Source: JADJYF01 sp043782755 (lineage in GTDB: Bacteria > Pseudomonadota > Gammaproteobacteria > Ga0077536). Taken from it: DNA of 64,000 nt. Both the position numbers and the translations under genes were made by a program. The notes beneath the pieces are model-generated. The model did no database searches. It worked only from the letters and a program-made list of their open reading frames with translations, and was not told the origin of the DNA. Below are positions 24,908-33,177 of the stretch, one piece after another. How positions within the stretch are numbered: the stretch's first letter is position 1; every line of letters begins with the position of its first letter. The stretch is taken from NCBI GenBank assembly GCA_043782755.1, contig JAYWAC010000199.1, forward strand, positions 9,789-73,788, in the 5' to 3' direction.

Positions 24908-26164
24908 TCAGAGTTCCATTACTTGACGATAGTACTTGTAGAAAGCCCGTATCGCGGTCTCGGTCACCATGTGCTCCTCATCGAGCGTATCGCGCCCGCC
25001 CATTTCGAGGATCGCGTCACCCCCGGGGTAGTGTTTCAAACCGTCCTGGGCGAGCTTGATGATCTCACTGTCGTCGCCGGACACCAGCCCCGAGACGCTC
25101 ATGAGATTGGCCTGACGCAGGCGTCGCGTGCGCATCGCCTCGTCATCATCGGCATAGCCGAAGAAGGTCCACGACAATTCAAAGGCGTCCGGCCCACGCG
25201 GCTGGATCTGGCGCATGGCGATGGTGTTCGACTGCTGCTGGACGATGAGATTGGGCCAGATGGTGTGCATGACCACCGTCGCTGAGTCCTTGAACTCCTT
25301 GACCGGGTCAAGCAGGCGCGGGTCGCGCAGCTTGAAGTCAGTGCGCAGATTGGCGATGTCCTTGGTGTGCTCGGTGGCGGCTTGCGTACCGCGTCGCGAG
25401 ATCAGCAGACCATGCCTGCCGGTGTCATCCATCTTGACCTGCGACTCCTGATCGGCGCGGAACAGACCGAAAGTCACCAGGAACACGTGCAGCAAGGAGG
25501 CGTGGTAAGGGTCCTTGATGTTCTCGAACATCAGTTTCCAGTTGCCGGGAATCAACTGCCGGCTATAACCCAGCACTGTCAACGCGCGACCGTCGAACAC
25601 GCGCTCAAAATAGTAACGATTGGTCTCGCCCAGGTAGTCTAGAAAATCTTCTACCTCTTGGCAGAAAGACGCGAACAGCACGCCATGATGTTCGGTGACT
25701 TTAAGCTGCCGCAGGCCGTGCTTGGATAAATCGAAATCCTCCGGCATACCGCCCTGCCCTTTCACACCGGCGCGGAACGGCACACCTTTCAAGTCGCCGT
25801 TCAAGTCGTAGGTCCACTGGTGATAGGGACAAGTAAAGCGCATCGCGTTACCCAAGCGCTGGCGACAGAACTTCACACCGCGATGGGCGCAATGATTGGC
25901 GAAGGCGCGCAATTCGCCCTCACGATTACGACACACGATCACCGGGCGATTGCCAATTGTGGTGGTCAGATAGCTGCCTGGTTCGGATATCTCCACCGCC
26001 AGACCGACATAGGCCCAGCTGCGACCACAGAAGATGCGTTCCATCTCGCGCGCGAACACTGCTTCATCGGTATACAGCCAGTAGGGTACGCGACTGTATT
26101 CATGCGGCGGCCACGGCTTATGCGCCGCAGGTTCAAGGGGCGAGATATTTGGCGTGGGGTTCAT
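24908..26164 (-). CDS. Rieske aromatic-ring-hydroxylating dioxygenase, alpha subunit
   Basis: 418 residues. The Rieske 2Fe-2S site is complete (CAHRGVKFC and CPYHQW, two Cys and two His). The mononuclear iron ligands lie in ENIKDPYHASLLH (D-x2-H-x4-H), with the third carboxylate expected nearer the C-terminus. The enzyme would cis-dihydroxylate or mono-oxygenate an aromatic ring, using electrons from a separate ferredoxin. The ATG at 26164 is chosen because upstream residues have no family counterpart. Order on the strand: marR, aldehyde dehydrogenase, alpha, beta. With the bicupin ring-cleavage-type gene in the divergent arm, this suggests a benzoate-, salicylate- or isophthalate-like substrate; which one is not decided by sequence. 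Confidence 0.95.
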   Translation of the reverse strand: MNPTPNISPLEPAAHKPWPPHEYSRVPYWLYTDEAVFAREMERIFCGRSWAYVGLAVEISEPGSYLTTTIGNRPVIVCRNREGELRAFANHCAHRGVKFCRQRLGNAMRFTCPYHQWTYDLNGDLKGVPFRAGVKGQGGMPEDFDLSKHGLRQLKVTEHHGVLFASFCQEVEDFLDYLGETNRYYFERVFDGRALTVLGYSRQLIPGNWKLMFENIKDPYHASLLHVFLVTFGLFRADQESQVKMDDTGRHGLLISRRGTQAATEHTKDIANLRTDFKLRDPRLLDPVKEFKDSATVVMHTIWPNLIVQQQSNTIAMRQIQPRGPDAFELSWTFFGYADDDEAMRTRRLRQANLMSVSGLVSGDDSEIIKLAQDGLKHYPGGDAILEMGGRDTLDEEHMVTETAIRAFYKYYRQVMEL

Positions 26165-26197
26165 AGAATTCCTAGACGTGCATGGCAATGCCTGCGC

Positions 26198-27673
26198 TCA
26201 GGCTAGCGCGACATGCACATTCTTGATCTGGGTATAGGCCAGCAATTCTTCCAGCCCTTCTTCGCGACCCATGCCCGACTGCTTGTAGCCGCCGAAGTCG
26301 GCGCCAAGAAAATGGGCGCTGGTGTGATTGATCCAGACATAACCGGCCTCGATACGCGACGCCGCGCGATGGGCGCGCGTCAGATCGCGTGTCCAGATCG
26401 ATGCCGTCAGTCCATAGTCGAGTGCGTTGACGTCACGCAGCATGCGGTCTTCGTCATCCCACGGTATGACCGCCAACACCGGCCCGAAGATCTCTTCGCG
26501 AAACACGCGCATGGCGGGCGTGACGTCGGCGAAGACGGTGGGCTCGACAAACCAGCCCTTGGCCAAGGCCGGATCCGCCGGTCGACCGCCACCGCACACC
26601 AGGCGCGCGCCATCAGCCTTGGCGCTCGCGATATGACTCATCACCTTATCGAACTGCGCGCTCGAAATGAGACAACCCATGGTGGTCTCGGCGTCGGTCG
26701 GGTCACCGCAGCGATGGCGCTGGGGAATGAGTTCGACGATGCCTTGCACGACCTGTTGGTAGACCGAGCGATGCACGAAGCAGCGCGTCGTTGAACCGCA
26801 GGACTGTCCGGCCCACCAGAAATTCATGCCGCTGACCGCGCCTGAAATTGCGGCCGGCAGATCAGCATCGGGATAGATGATGAGAGGATTCTTGCCGCCC
26901 AGCTCGAGCGTGACCGGCATGATCTTGTCAGCCGCGCTTTTGAGGATCGCGATGCCGGTGGCTGTCGAACCGATAAGCGCGGCCTTGCGCACGCGCGGAT
27001 GGGCGACCAGCGCCTCACCGCATTCGCGATCGCCGGGCAGGAAATTGACCACGCCCGGTGGCAGGGTTTCACCCACCAGTTCAGCCAGACGCAAGGCCGA
27101 CAAGGGCGCCTGGGCCGGTGGTTTCATGATCACGGTATTGCCGGCAGCGACTGCGGGTGCCAGCTTGCCGGCGAGAAACATCAGCGGATGATTGTAGGCC
27201 ACCAGGCGTGCGACCACGCCCAGCGGTTCGCGTACTGAATAGTTGAGCGCGCTCGAACCCATCGGCAAGGTGCTGCCCTTGAGTTCATGCACGAGGCCGG
27301 CGAAGTAATCGATCTGCGCGGCGGCGATGACGGCGTCCTTGCTCATCTCGCGTACCGGATTGCCGCAGTTGATGGCATCGATCATCGCAAACTCAGCGGC
27401 GCAGGCCCGCACGCGCGCGGCGAGTGCGCGCAAGGCGGTCGCGCGCTCAATAGGCTTGACCTCGCGCCACCGTGTAAAGGCTTGGTCGGCCGCCGCGACC
27501 GCCGCTGCGACATCCTCGGTATCGGCCACCGCGACTGGGCCGAGATCATCTTGATTAGCGGGATTGAAGGTCGACGCGTAGCCGCCATGGGGCACGTGCC
27601 ACGCACCGCCGTAGTAGAGGTCACGCTGCTTGGGCAATACGCCGTAGTGGTCTTGGGCTGTCTTCGCACTCAT
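26198..27673 (-). CDS. NAD(P)-dependent aldehyde dehydrogenase
   Basis: 491 residues, normal length. It oxidises an aldehyde to an acid. The general-base Glu in TLELGGKNPL, the nucleophilic Cys in WAGQSCGSTTRCF, and the cofactor-binding GSTATG segment are present, followed by the C-terminal EEIFGPVLAVIPW and a YGLTASIWT block. The ATG at 27673 matches the family start (a longer frame to 27835 overlaps marR). It follows marR by 10 bases and precedes the Rieske alpha gene by 33, so it is the second gene of the operon. An aromatic aldehyde such as salicylaldehyde or a ring-fission product is a sensible but unproven substrate. Confidence 0.93.
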   Translation of the reverse strand: MSAKTAQDHYGVLPKQRDLYYGGAWHVPHGGYASTFNPANQDDLGPVAVADTEDVAAAVAAADQAFTRWREVKPIERATALRALAARVRACAAEFAMIDAINCGNPVREMSKDAVIAAAQIDYFAGLVHELKGSTLPMGSSALNYSVREPLGVVARLVAYNHPLMFLAGKLAPAVAAGNTVIMKPPAQAPLSALRLAELVGETLPPGVVNFLPGDRECGEALVAHPRVRKAALIGSTATGIAILKSAADKIMPVTLELGGKNPLIIYPDADLPAAISGAVSGMNFWWAGQSCGSTTRCFVHRSVYQQVVQGIVELIPQRHRCGDPTDAETTMGCLISSAQFDKVMSHIASAKADGARLVCGGGRPADPALAKGWFVEPTVFADVTPAMRVFREEIFGPVLAVIPWDDEDRMLRDVNALDYGLTASIWTRDLTRAHRAASRIEAGYVWINHTSAHFLGADFGGYKQSGMGREEGLEELLAYTQIKNVHVALA

Positions 27674-27683
27674 ATCGCTACCA

Positions 27684-28217
27684 CTAATTTTCGTGACCGA
27701 CCGCGCTAGGCCGCTTCTTGCGACCCGCTGCGGGCCCACGCTCGCCGTATGCCACGCGGGCCTGCTGACGTTGTTCAAGATTGGCGCGCAGACGCGCGAG
27801 CAGGCTCTGCAATTGTTGAACGTCCTTGGGCGCAAATCCGCTCAATGCATTGGCGTTGACCGTCACCGCATAGGGCAGCAGTTTGTTCTCGAGCGCGCGA
27901 CCGCTGCGGGTCAGATGCACATGGCTGTTACGTCGGTCGACTTGCGAGCGGCGGCGTTCGATGTAACCACGCGCTTCCATCTTGGCGAGTTGCTGCGCGG
28001 TGGTCGCCTCGGTCGCGCCGACGCGGTCGCTCAGCACGCGTTGCGTCAGACCATCCTCCTCCCACAACGCGCGCAGATAAAACCACATGCCGACCGGAAT
28101 ATCGTGACCGGCGAGATGGTTCTGCAGATCCTGGGCGAACGCCAGATGGGTCATGCGCACCATCGCACCGACGCTTTCGCTGAAGGGCAAGCTGTGCTTT
28201 TTCGCGCCCGTTTTCAT
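27684..28217 (-). CDS. MarR-family transcriptional regulator
   Basis: 177 residues. The winged-helix core is clear: HDIPVGMWFYLRALWEEDG, then the recognition-helix region LSDRVGATEATTAQQLAKME and the wing RRRSQVDRRNSHVHLT with the usual D-x-R wing residues. A basic C-terminal tail (AAGRKKRP) is present. The ATG at 28217 is preferred to a longer start at 28253. It is the first gene of the aldehyde dehydrogenase-Rieske oxygenase operon and faces the CMD-bicupin-reductase operon; the dyad at 28239-28253 between them is the obvious operator. It probably represses both arms and is released by an aromatic ligand. Confidence 0.92.
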   Translation of the reverse strand: MKTGAKKHSLPFSESVGAMVRMTHLAFAQDLQNHLAGHDIPVGMWFYLRALWEEDGLTQRVLSDRVGATEATTAQQLAKMEARGYIERRRSQVDRRNSHVHLTRSGRALENKLLPYAVTVNANALSGFAPKDVQQLQSLLARLRANLEQRQQARVAYGERGPAAGRKKRPSAVGHEN

Positions 28218-28238
28218 GGCTTCGAAGCCTATGCTAAA

Positions 28239-28253
28239 TTGCTTAGGATGCAA
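28239..28253. promoter_or_regulatory. Candidate MarR operator TTGCTTAGGATGCAA
   Basis: An imperfect dyad with TTGC and GCAA ends, 22 bases upstream of the marR start and 26 upstream of the divergent CMD gene. Position and symmetry fit an autoregulatory MarR site controlling both operons. Binding is inferred. Confidence 0.5.
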
Positions 28254-28278
28254 AGTATTTCACTAAAGGCAGGAACCG

Positions 28279-28839
28279 ATGACCGCGCGCATACCCCGCC
28301 TCCGCTTTGAACAATTGCCGGCGCCGATAGCCGACGGCCTGCGCGCCAAGGTCGAACGCCTCGGCTATCTCGGCGAGTTCTTCGCCGCCACCGCCCATCA
28401 GCCCGAGGCCTTGAAGGCCTTCATGGATTTCACTGATCTGGCCAAGGGTGAACTCGACATGCGCCTGGTGGAGTTGCTCGCTCTCACCGTGGCGACCATG
28501 AAGCATGTTGCCTACGAAAAGAATCAACATGAACGGCTGGCGGTGAAGCTCGGCTACAGCCGCGACTGGGTGATGGCTGTCGAAGCGCTCAATCCCGATG
28601 CACAGACACTATTCAACGACGACGAACGCGCGGTGCAGCGCTATGTCATCGCGGCGGTCGAGCGCGACGGCGTCGATGTCGGCTCGCTATTGCAAGCCGT
28701 GGTCGAACGCCTCGGCGTCGCCGGCGCGGTGGCGGTGATGTTCGTCATGGGCCGCTATACGACCCACGCCATCATCGTCAACAGTCTCGATATCAAAGCC
28801 CCCGTGCCGTCGATTTTCGACGACGGCTTCACCGCTTGA
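28279..28839 (+). CDS. Carboxymuconolactone decarboxylase (CMD)-family protein
   Basis: 186 residues, all alpha-helical by pattern. The segment RLVELLALTVATMKHVAYEKNQHERLAV (shown here as RLVELLALTV and YEKNQH) matches the CMD/AhpD fold with the conserved E and H. The CxxC of AhpD peroxidase-type members is absent, with Lys where the first Cys would be, so a peroxidase role is unlikely. The ATG at 28279 has AGGA upstream. It is the first gene of the arm diverging from marR and precedes the bicupin by 17 bases. In aromatic pathways such proteins can be decarboxylases or small isomerases; the exact activity is unknown. Confidence 0.75.
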   Translation: MTARIPRLRFEQLPAPIADGLRAKVERLGYLGEFFAATAHQPEALKAFMDFTDLAKGELDMRLVELLALTVATMKHVAYEKNQHERLAVKLGYSRDWVMAVEALNPDAQTLFNDDERAVQRYVIAAVERDGVDVGSLLQAVVERLGVAGAVAVMFVMGRYTTHAIIVNSLDIKAPVPSIFDDGFTA

Positions 28840-28856
28840 AAGAAGGAAGCAAGCTC

Positions 28857-29975
28857 ATGACGCAAGCACCGGTCAACATCATCGATCAAACGGGCCTGGC
28901 GGCACGCGGCAACCATCCCGAGAACTGGAAGCCGGCCCGGGAATGGTGGCCTGTCACCATCACGCGTGAACGCTTTGATGAGGAAATCGAGCGCCTGGCT
29001 TCACAGCCGCGTCCAGCCAACGGTCGTCGTCAGGTGCAGTTCGTACATCCCAGCGCCCATCCCGCCACACCCGGTCTGAATCCCGGTGTGCGCGTGACGC
29101 TCGATGTATTGCTGCCGGGTGAGGAAACCGCGCCTGTCCGCCACAACTCGACGCAGGTGAATTTCTGCATCCGTGGTCAGGGCATGACCATCGTCGGCGG
29201 TAAGCCGATCCGCTTCCAACAATATGACGTGTGGAATCATCCATCCTACCTGTCCTATCGCCACGTCAACGACTCGCAGGCATTGCAGGCCCGTCTGACT
29301 TATTCCAATGCACCGCTGCTGGAGATGCTGCGTGTCCATCTGGTTGACGAAGATCCGCCGATGGTGGCTGAGCTTGACCTCCTGCACGACCAGCTGCCGG
29401 AAGACAAACGCCGTACCAGTCCCTTTGGTATTTTCGAGATCGATGACGACGGCGCGCGCCTCATGCCCTATGAAATCTTGATCAACCCGCCGGCGATGGA
29501 ATCCAAAGCCCATCATTGGCCGTGGCAAATGGTCAAAGAAAATCTCGACAAGCTGACCGCGCTCGGCAAGGACTACATCGGGCGTCGTCTCTATCTGCTC
29601 TACAATCCATTGACCGGTCGCTCTAACGGCACCACGCCGAATTTCTTCGCGACCATGACCGTGCGACCACCGAAGATCATCGACCGTCCCCATCGACATG
29701 TATCATCGGCCATCAACTATTATTTTTCCGGCAGCGGTTACAGCGTGGTCGATGGTCAACGCTACGAATGGAAGGCCGGTGATCTGATGGTCTCGGCGCC
29801 GGGCTGGGCGGTGCATAACCATGCATCCTACGACGAGCCGGTATATGAACTGACGATTCAGGATCAACCGCTGCACATCATGATGGAGTCCCTGCTGTGG
29901 CAGGAGAGCATGAAAGAACCGGCGGCGATCCTCGGTTCGAACGCAGGCTTTGCCACCAATCGCCATGCCGGCTGA
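28857..29975 (+). CDS. Bicupin ring-cleavage dioxygenase, gentisate 1,2-dioxygenase-like
   Basis: 372 residues, close to the length of gentisate and related 1,2-dioxygenases. Two cupin barrels are visible: the first around RHNSTQVNFCIRGQG, the second around RPHRHVSSAINYYFSGSG with a later AVHNHAS. His residues in the second barrel look like the Fe(II) ligands, while the first retains only one obvious His. The ATG at 28857 follows AAGGAAGC; a TTG seven codons earlier overlaps the CMD stop. It would open an aromatic ring carrying hydroxyl or amino groups. Its place in the MarR divergon with a Rieske oxygenase supports this, but the substrate may be salicylate- or gentisate-like, or something else. 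Confidence 0.8.
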   Translation: MTQAPVNIIDQTGLAARGNHPENWKPAREWWPVTITRERFDEEIERLASQPRPANGRRQVQFVHPSAHPATPGLNPGVRVTLDVLLPGEETAPVRHNSTQVNFCIRGQGMTIVGGKPIRFQQYDVWNHPSYLSYRHVNDSQALQARLTYSNAPLLEMLRVHLVDEDPPMVAELDLLHDQLPEDKRRTSPFGIFEIDDDGARLMPYEILINPPAMESKAHHWPWQMVKENLDKLTALGKDYIGRRLYLLYNPLTGRSNGTTPNFFATMTVRPPKIIDRPHRHVSSAINYYFSGSGYSVVDGQRYEWKAGDLMVSAPGWAVHNHASYDEPVYELTIQDQPLHIMMESLLWQESMKEPAAILGSNAGFATNRHAG

Positions 29976-30027
29976 GACAGCGGCGAGAATCACGACGTTG
30001 CAATCAAAGCGCGAGGCCGCCTGAACC

Positions 30028-30645
30028 ATGTTCTTCAAAACCAGCGAGGGCATGCGCCCTGCGCCACTCAAGCACAACCCGGTCAATGCACTGGTATGCC
30101 CACGCCCGATTGCCTGGGTCAGCACGCTGGGCGCCGATGGCACACCCAACCTTGCGCCGTTCTCCTACTTCAACGCGGTGTCGGCCGACCCGCCCTTCGT
30201 GATGTTCGCGCCCAATGCCAAGGCAGCGGGCGCCGCCAAGGACAGTTATGCCAATCTGCTCACGACAGCGGAATTCGTGGTGTCGCTGGTCAGTCGCGCG
30301 CAGGCCGAGCAGATGAACGCGACGTCCAAGATCTATGCCCTGGGCGTGAATGAATTCGAACGCTGTGGCGTGACATCGGCACCGTCACACACGGTGCGCC
30401 CGCCGCGCGTCGCGGGCTCCCATGCGGCCTTTGAATGTCGGGTGTATCAGATCATCGGCCTGCCAGTAGGCAGTGATCAACGCGAGAGTCATGTCGTGAT
30501 CGGCGAGGTCACCGGTATCTTCATCGACGATGCCGTCATCGTGGATGGCCAAGTGAGCGAGCGTTTGCTCGATCCTCTGGCGCGTCTCGGTGCCTTCAAC
30601 TATGGGACGCTAGGTGAGATCCTCGCCATTCCCCGCCCGGCATAA
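30028..30645 (+). CDS. Flavin reductase-like FMN-binding protein
   Basis: 205 residues of the flavin-reductase-like domain family (DIM6/NTAB type). Visible are the conserved CPRPIAWVSTLGADGTPNLAPFS beginning (PRPIAWVST plus NLAPFSYF) and VSADPPFVMFAP, where FMN binds, and VVIGEVTGI in the C-terminal half. It reduces free flavin with NAD(P)H, usually for a partner monooxygenase, or acts itself on small aromatics. The ATG at 30028 has GAGG somewhat far upstream. It is the third gene of the CMD-bicupin arm, 52 bases after the bicupin. The family is sure; the partner is not identifiable here. Confidence 0.85.
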   Translation: MFFKTSEGMRPAPLKHNPVNALVCPRPIAWVSTLGADGTPNLAPFSYFNAVSADPPFVMFAPNAKAAGAAKDSYANLLTTAEFVVSLVSRAQAEQMNATSKIYALGVNEFERCGVTSAPSHTVRPPRVAGSHAAFECRVYQIIGLPVGSDQRESHVVIGEVTGIFIDDAVIVDGQVSERLLDPLARLGAFNYGTLGEILAIPRPA

Positions 30646-30683
30646 GTGCGCTCATGCCGTGCCGGTCGGCGCGAGGTGGCAGC

Positions 30684-31253
30684 TCACCACTGACGCGGGC
30701 GACCGACATCCAGATGGACGAAATTGGACGAGGCGTAATAGCCGACGCCGCCCAGCTTGAGGCGGGCCGCGACGTCGCGCAGATGACGGGTGCGGGTGTC
30801 GGCGAGGCGTAGATCGATGGCCATGCCATCCATGTGCAGACTGTGTTCCGCCACCCCTGTGCTGGTCCGACGCAGGAAGGCATTGGTGGCCGGTGAGCGA
30901 TAGCCGCAGATGATCCGATAGGGCGCATCACTGCCGACAGCAGCGTGCACGAGATAGAGCTGGTCGAGTAACTGTCGGCGGATCGGATAGATCTCGGCGG
31001 TACGGAAATCGCGCAGCAGATGATTGATTGCACCGAGAGCGTGGTCGTTATACACGCCATTGGCATAGTAGGTGATGGCGAGCCGCTCACCGGTATGCAG
31101 ATGTTCAAAGGCCAGTGAGCGTCGCGCTGCGGGCATGGCCCAGGCCGGTGCCGCGAATAGCGCGGCCGCGCTCATGCCCAGTTGCAGTAGACCTCGCCGC
31201 GACATCGAGGTGGCCGCCGTGCGTGTTTGTTCCGTCGATTTGTTTATCGGCAC
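30684..31253 (-). CDS. YcbK-like DUF882 protein (peptidase M15-like), Tat-exported
   Basis: About 189 residues. A twin-arginine signal SRRGLLQLGMSAAALFAAPAWA is followed by a DUF882/M15-like domain with a zinc-type pattern: H in SLHMDG, D in MAIDLR, H in FVHLDVG, plus ICGYRSPATN. It is expected in the periplasm as a folded metallo-protein acting on, or binding, peptidoglycan. The start is taken as GTG at 31253, which has GGGG 6 bases upstream and gives a normal Tat n-region; an ATG at 31205 just before SRR is possible. It diverges from the L,D-transpeptidase gene; in enterobacteria the ycbB and ycbK homologues are also neighbours. Confidence 0.85.
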   Translation of the reverse strand: MPINKSTEQTRTAATSMSRRGLLQLGMSAAALFAAPAWAMPAARRSLAFEHLHTGERLAITYYANGVYNDHALGAINHLLRDFRTAEIYPIRRQLLDQLYLVHAAVGSDAPYRIICGYRSPATNAFLRRTSTGVAEHSLHMDGMAIDLRLADTRTRHLRDVAARLKLGGVGYYASSNFVHLDVGRPRQW

Positions 31254-31326
31254 CCTTTCCCCCACGTCGGTTCGGTCGCGAACCGGGCTAGTATAGGCAG
31301 ACCCTACCCCGAGCAATCAAGTACGA

Positions 31327-32982
31327 ATGCAGGCCCCCATCATTACCCACGCCCATGCGCGCGTGCTCTACGTTCTGTTGTTTCTCGTTATCATCACGTT
31401 ATCGCCGACCTCGGTGCGCGCCGCGAACGATATCGCCGCGCTGCTCGCCGGCGACGCGCCCCAGCTGCAGATCGCGGGTGAGACCGTGTGGTCCACACCC
31501 TTCTTGCGTCAACTCTATGCCGCGCCTGACAGCGCGCCGCGCTGGACCAGCAAGCAACTCGCGGTCTTGCGCAGCGCGATCGCCGAGAGCTTCGCCGACG
31601 GTCTCGATCCCCACGATTTTCTTGCCGACAGACTTGACGACCTTGACACGCTGCCAAGCGCGATGCGCGAAGTGCTCGCGACCGAGGCGCTCGCGCGACT
31701 CGCCTTCACCTTGCGCTTCGGCAAATGCAATCCAGAGGCGCTCGATCCCGATTGGAATTATTCGCGCAGCTTTGGCAAGACCGATCCGACGGTGTGGTTG
31801 CGCGAGTCAATCGCGAGCGACAAGTTGGCCGAGCGTCTCGCCGCTCTGCGGCCGGCCGACAACTACTATCGCGCACTGCAGAAGGCCCTCGCCGATTATC
31901 GTGCGCGGCAAGAGCGTGGCGAGAAATGGCCGAGTGTCGCAAGCGGTCCAACGCTGAAGCCTGGCATGAGCGAACCACGCATCGCGCAAGTGCGCGCGCG
32001 ACTGCTGGCGAGCGCTGAGTATGTGGATGCGTCCGACGCCACCGATGCGTCGCTGTTTGACGATCGCCTGGCCGAAGCGGTGCGCGACTTTCAGCGTCGC
32101 CAGGGATTGGAGATCGACGGCGCAGTAGGACGCGGCACGGTCGCAGTGTTGAATGTCTCGATATCCGAACGCATCGCGCAGCTGCGCGTCAATCTCGAAC
32201 GGGTGCGTTGGGTGTTCCGCGATCTGGAAGCCGAGGCCTTGTCCGTCAACATCGCAGCCTTCGAGGCGGTCTATCTCGATCATGGCCAGGTGCGCTGGTC
32301 GGGCCGCGTGATCGTCGGCAAACCCTATCGTAAAACGCCGATCTTCAAGGACCATCTGTCCTACGTCGAATTGAATCCGAGCTGGACCGTGCCGCCGACT
32401 ATCCTGCGCGAGGACATTCTGCCCAAGCTCAAGGTCGACCCCGACTTCCTGGCCAAAAAGAATTTGCGATTGATCGACTTCGACGGCGCTGCGGTCGACC
32501 CGCGCAAGATCGACTGGCGCGCGCGGGGCGCTGGCTTCCCCTACTTCCTGCGTCAGGAGGCCGGGCCCGACAATCCGCTGGGTCGAGTGGCCTTCATGTT
32601 CCCCAATGTGCATGCCGTCTATCTGCACGACACGCCGACCCGCAGCCTGTTTGCGCTGGCCGAACGCGCCTTCAGTTCGGGCTGTATCCGCATCGAGAAC
32701 CCGCTCAAGCTCGCCGAAGAGGTGTTGCGCGACGATCCGCACTGGACGCGTGCGGCCTTGGAGCAGGCTATCGCCAAGGGTCACAACCAGCGCATCAACC
32801 TGCCGCGTAAGATCAGCATCATGCTGCTGTATCTGACCGCTTTTCCCGGCGTGGATGGCGAAGTGCAGTTTCGTCGCGATGTTTACGAGCGGGACGGCGC
32901 GGTGCGGGCGGCACTAGACGCGCCCCTGCGCTGGACCCCGCCCAAGGACTTCCAACTGCCCGCCGCGCGAGGCAGTGCCTAA
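31327..32982 (+). CDS. ycbB: L,D-transpeptidase, YcbB type
   Basis: 551 residues. The N-terminal signal (VLYVLLFLVIITLSPTSVRA) is followed by a peptidoglycan-binding domain around residues 215-290 (the FQRRQGLEIDGAVGRGT block) and a YkuD catalytic domain with HDTPTRSLF and the nucleophile region RAFSSGCIRIENP. It forms 3-3 cross-links in peptidoglycan in the periplasm. Length and domain order match the YcbB/LdtD family rather than the short Braun-lipoprotein-attaching type. ATG at 31327. It diverges from the YcbK-like gene across 73 bases, in which TAGTAT near 31284 is a possible -10 element. Confidence 0.92.
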   Translation: MQAPIITHAHARVLYVLLFLVIITLSPTSVRAANDIAALLAGDAPQLQIAGETVWSTPFLRQLYAAPDSAPRWTSKQLAVLRSAIAESFADGLDPHDFLADRLDDLDTLPSAMREVLATEALARLAFTLRFGKCNPEALDPDWNYSRSFGKTDPTVWLRESIASDKLAERLAALRPADNYYRALQKALADYRARQERGEKWPSVASGPTLKPGMSEPRIAQVRARLLASAEYVDASDATDASLFDDRLAEAVRDFQRRQGLEIDGAVGRGTVAVLNVSISERIAQLRVNLERVRWVFRDLEAEALSVNIAAFEAVYLDHGQVRWSGRVIVGKPYRKTPIFKDHLSYVELNPSWTVPPTILREDILPKLKVDPDFLAKKNLRLIDFDGAAVDPRKIDWRARGAGFPYFLRQEAGPDNPLGRVAFMFPNVHAVYLHDTPTRSLFALAERAFSSGCIRIENPLKLAEEVLRDDPHWTRAALEQAIAKGHNQRINLPRKISIMLLYLTAFPGVDGEVQFRRDVYERDGAVRAALDAPLRWTPPKDFQLPAARGSA

Positions 32983-33177
32983 CCGCCTCTCGGCGTCACG
33001 AAGGGGGCGCCGGCGGCGCCAAACGCGTATCATGCGGCACCGCCGCATTCCAGCTCTCCGTCGCGCCCACGCGCGCCTGGCTCTAGAACTCGAATGCCTC
33101 GGCACTGCGCCACCACGCCAGTCCTCGGAACGGCGGCGGCGGCTTGACTCAACGCTTGCCTGTTTCGGAATCCTATC

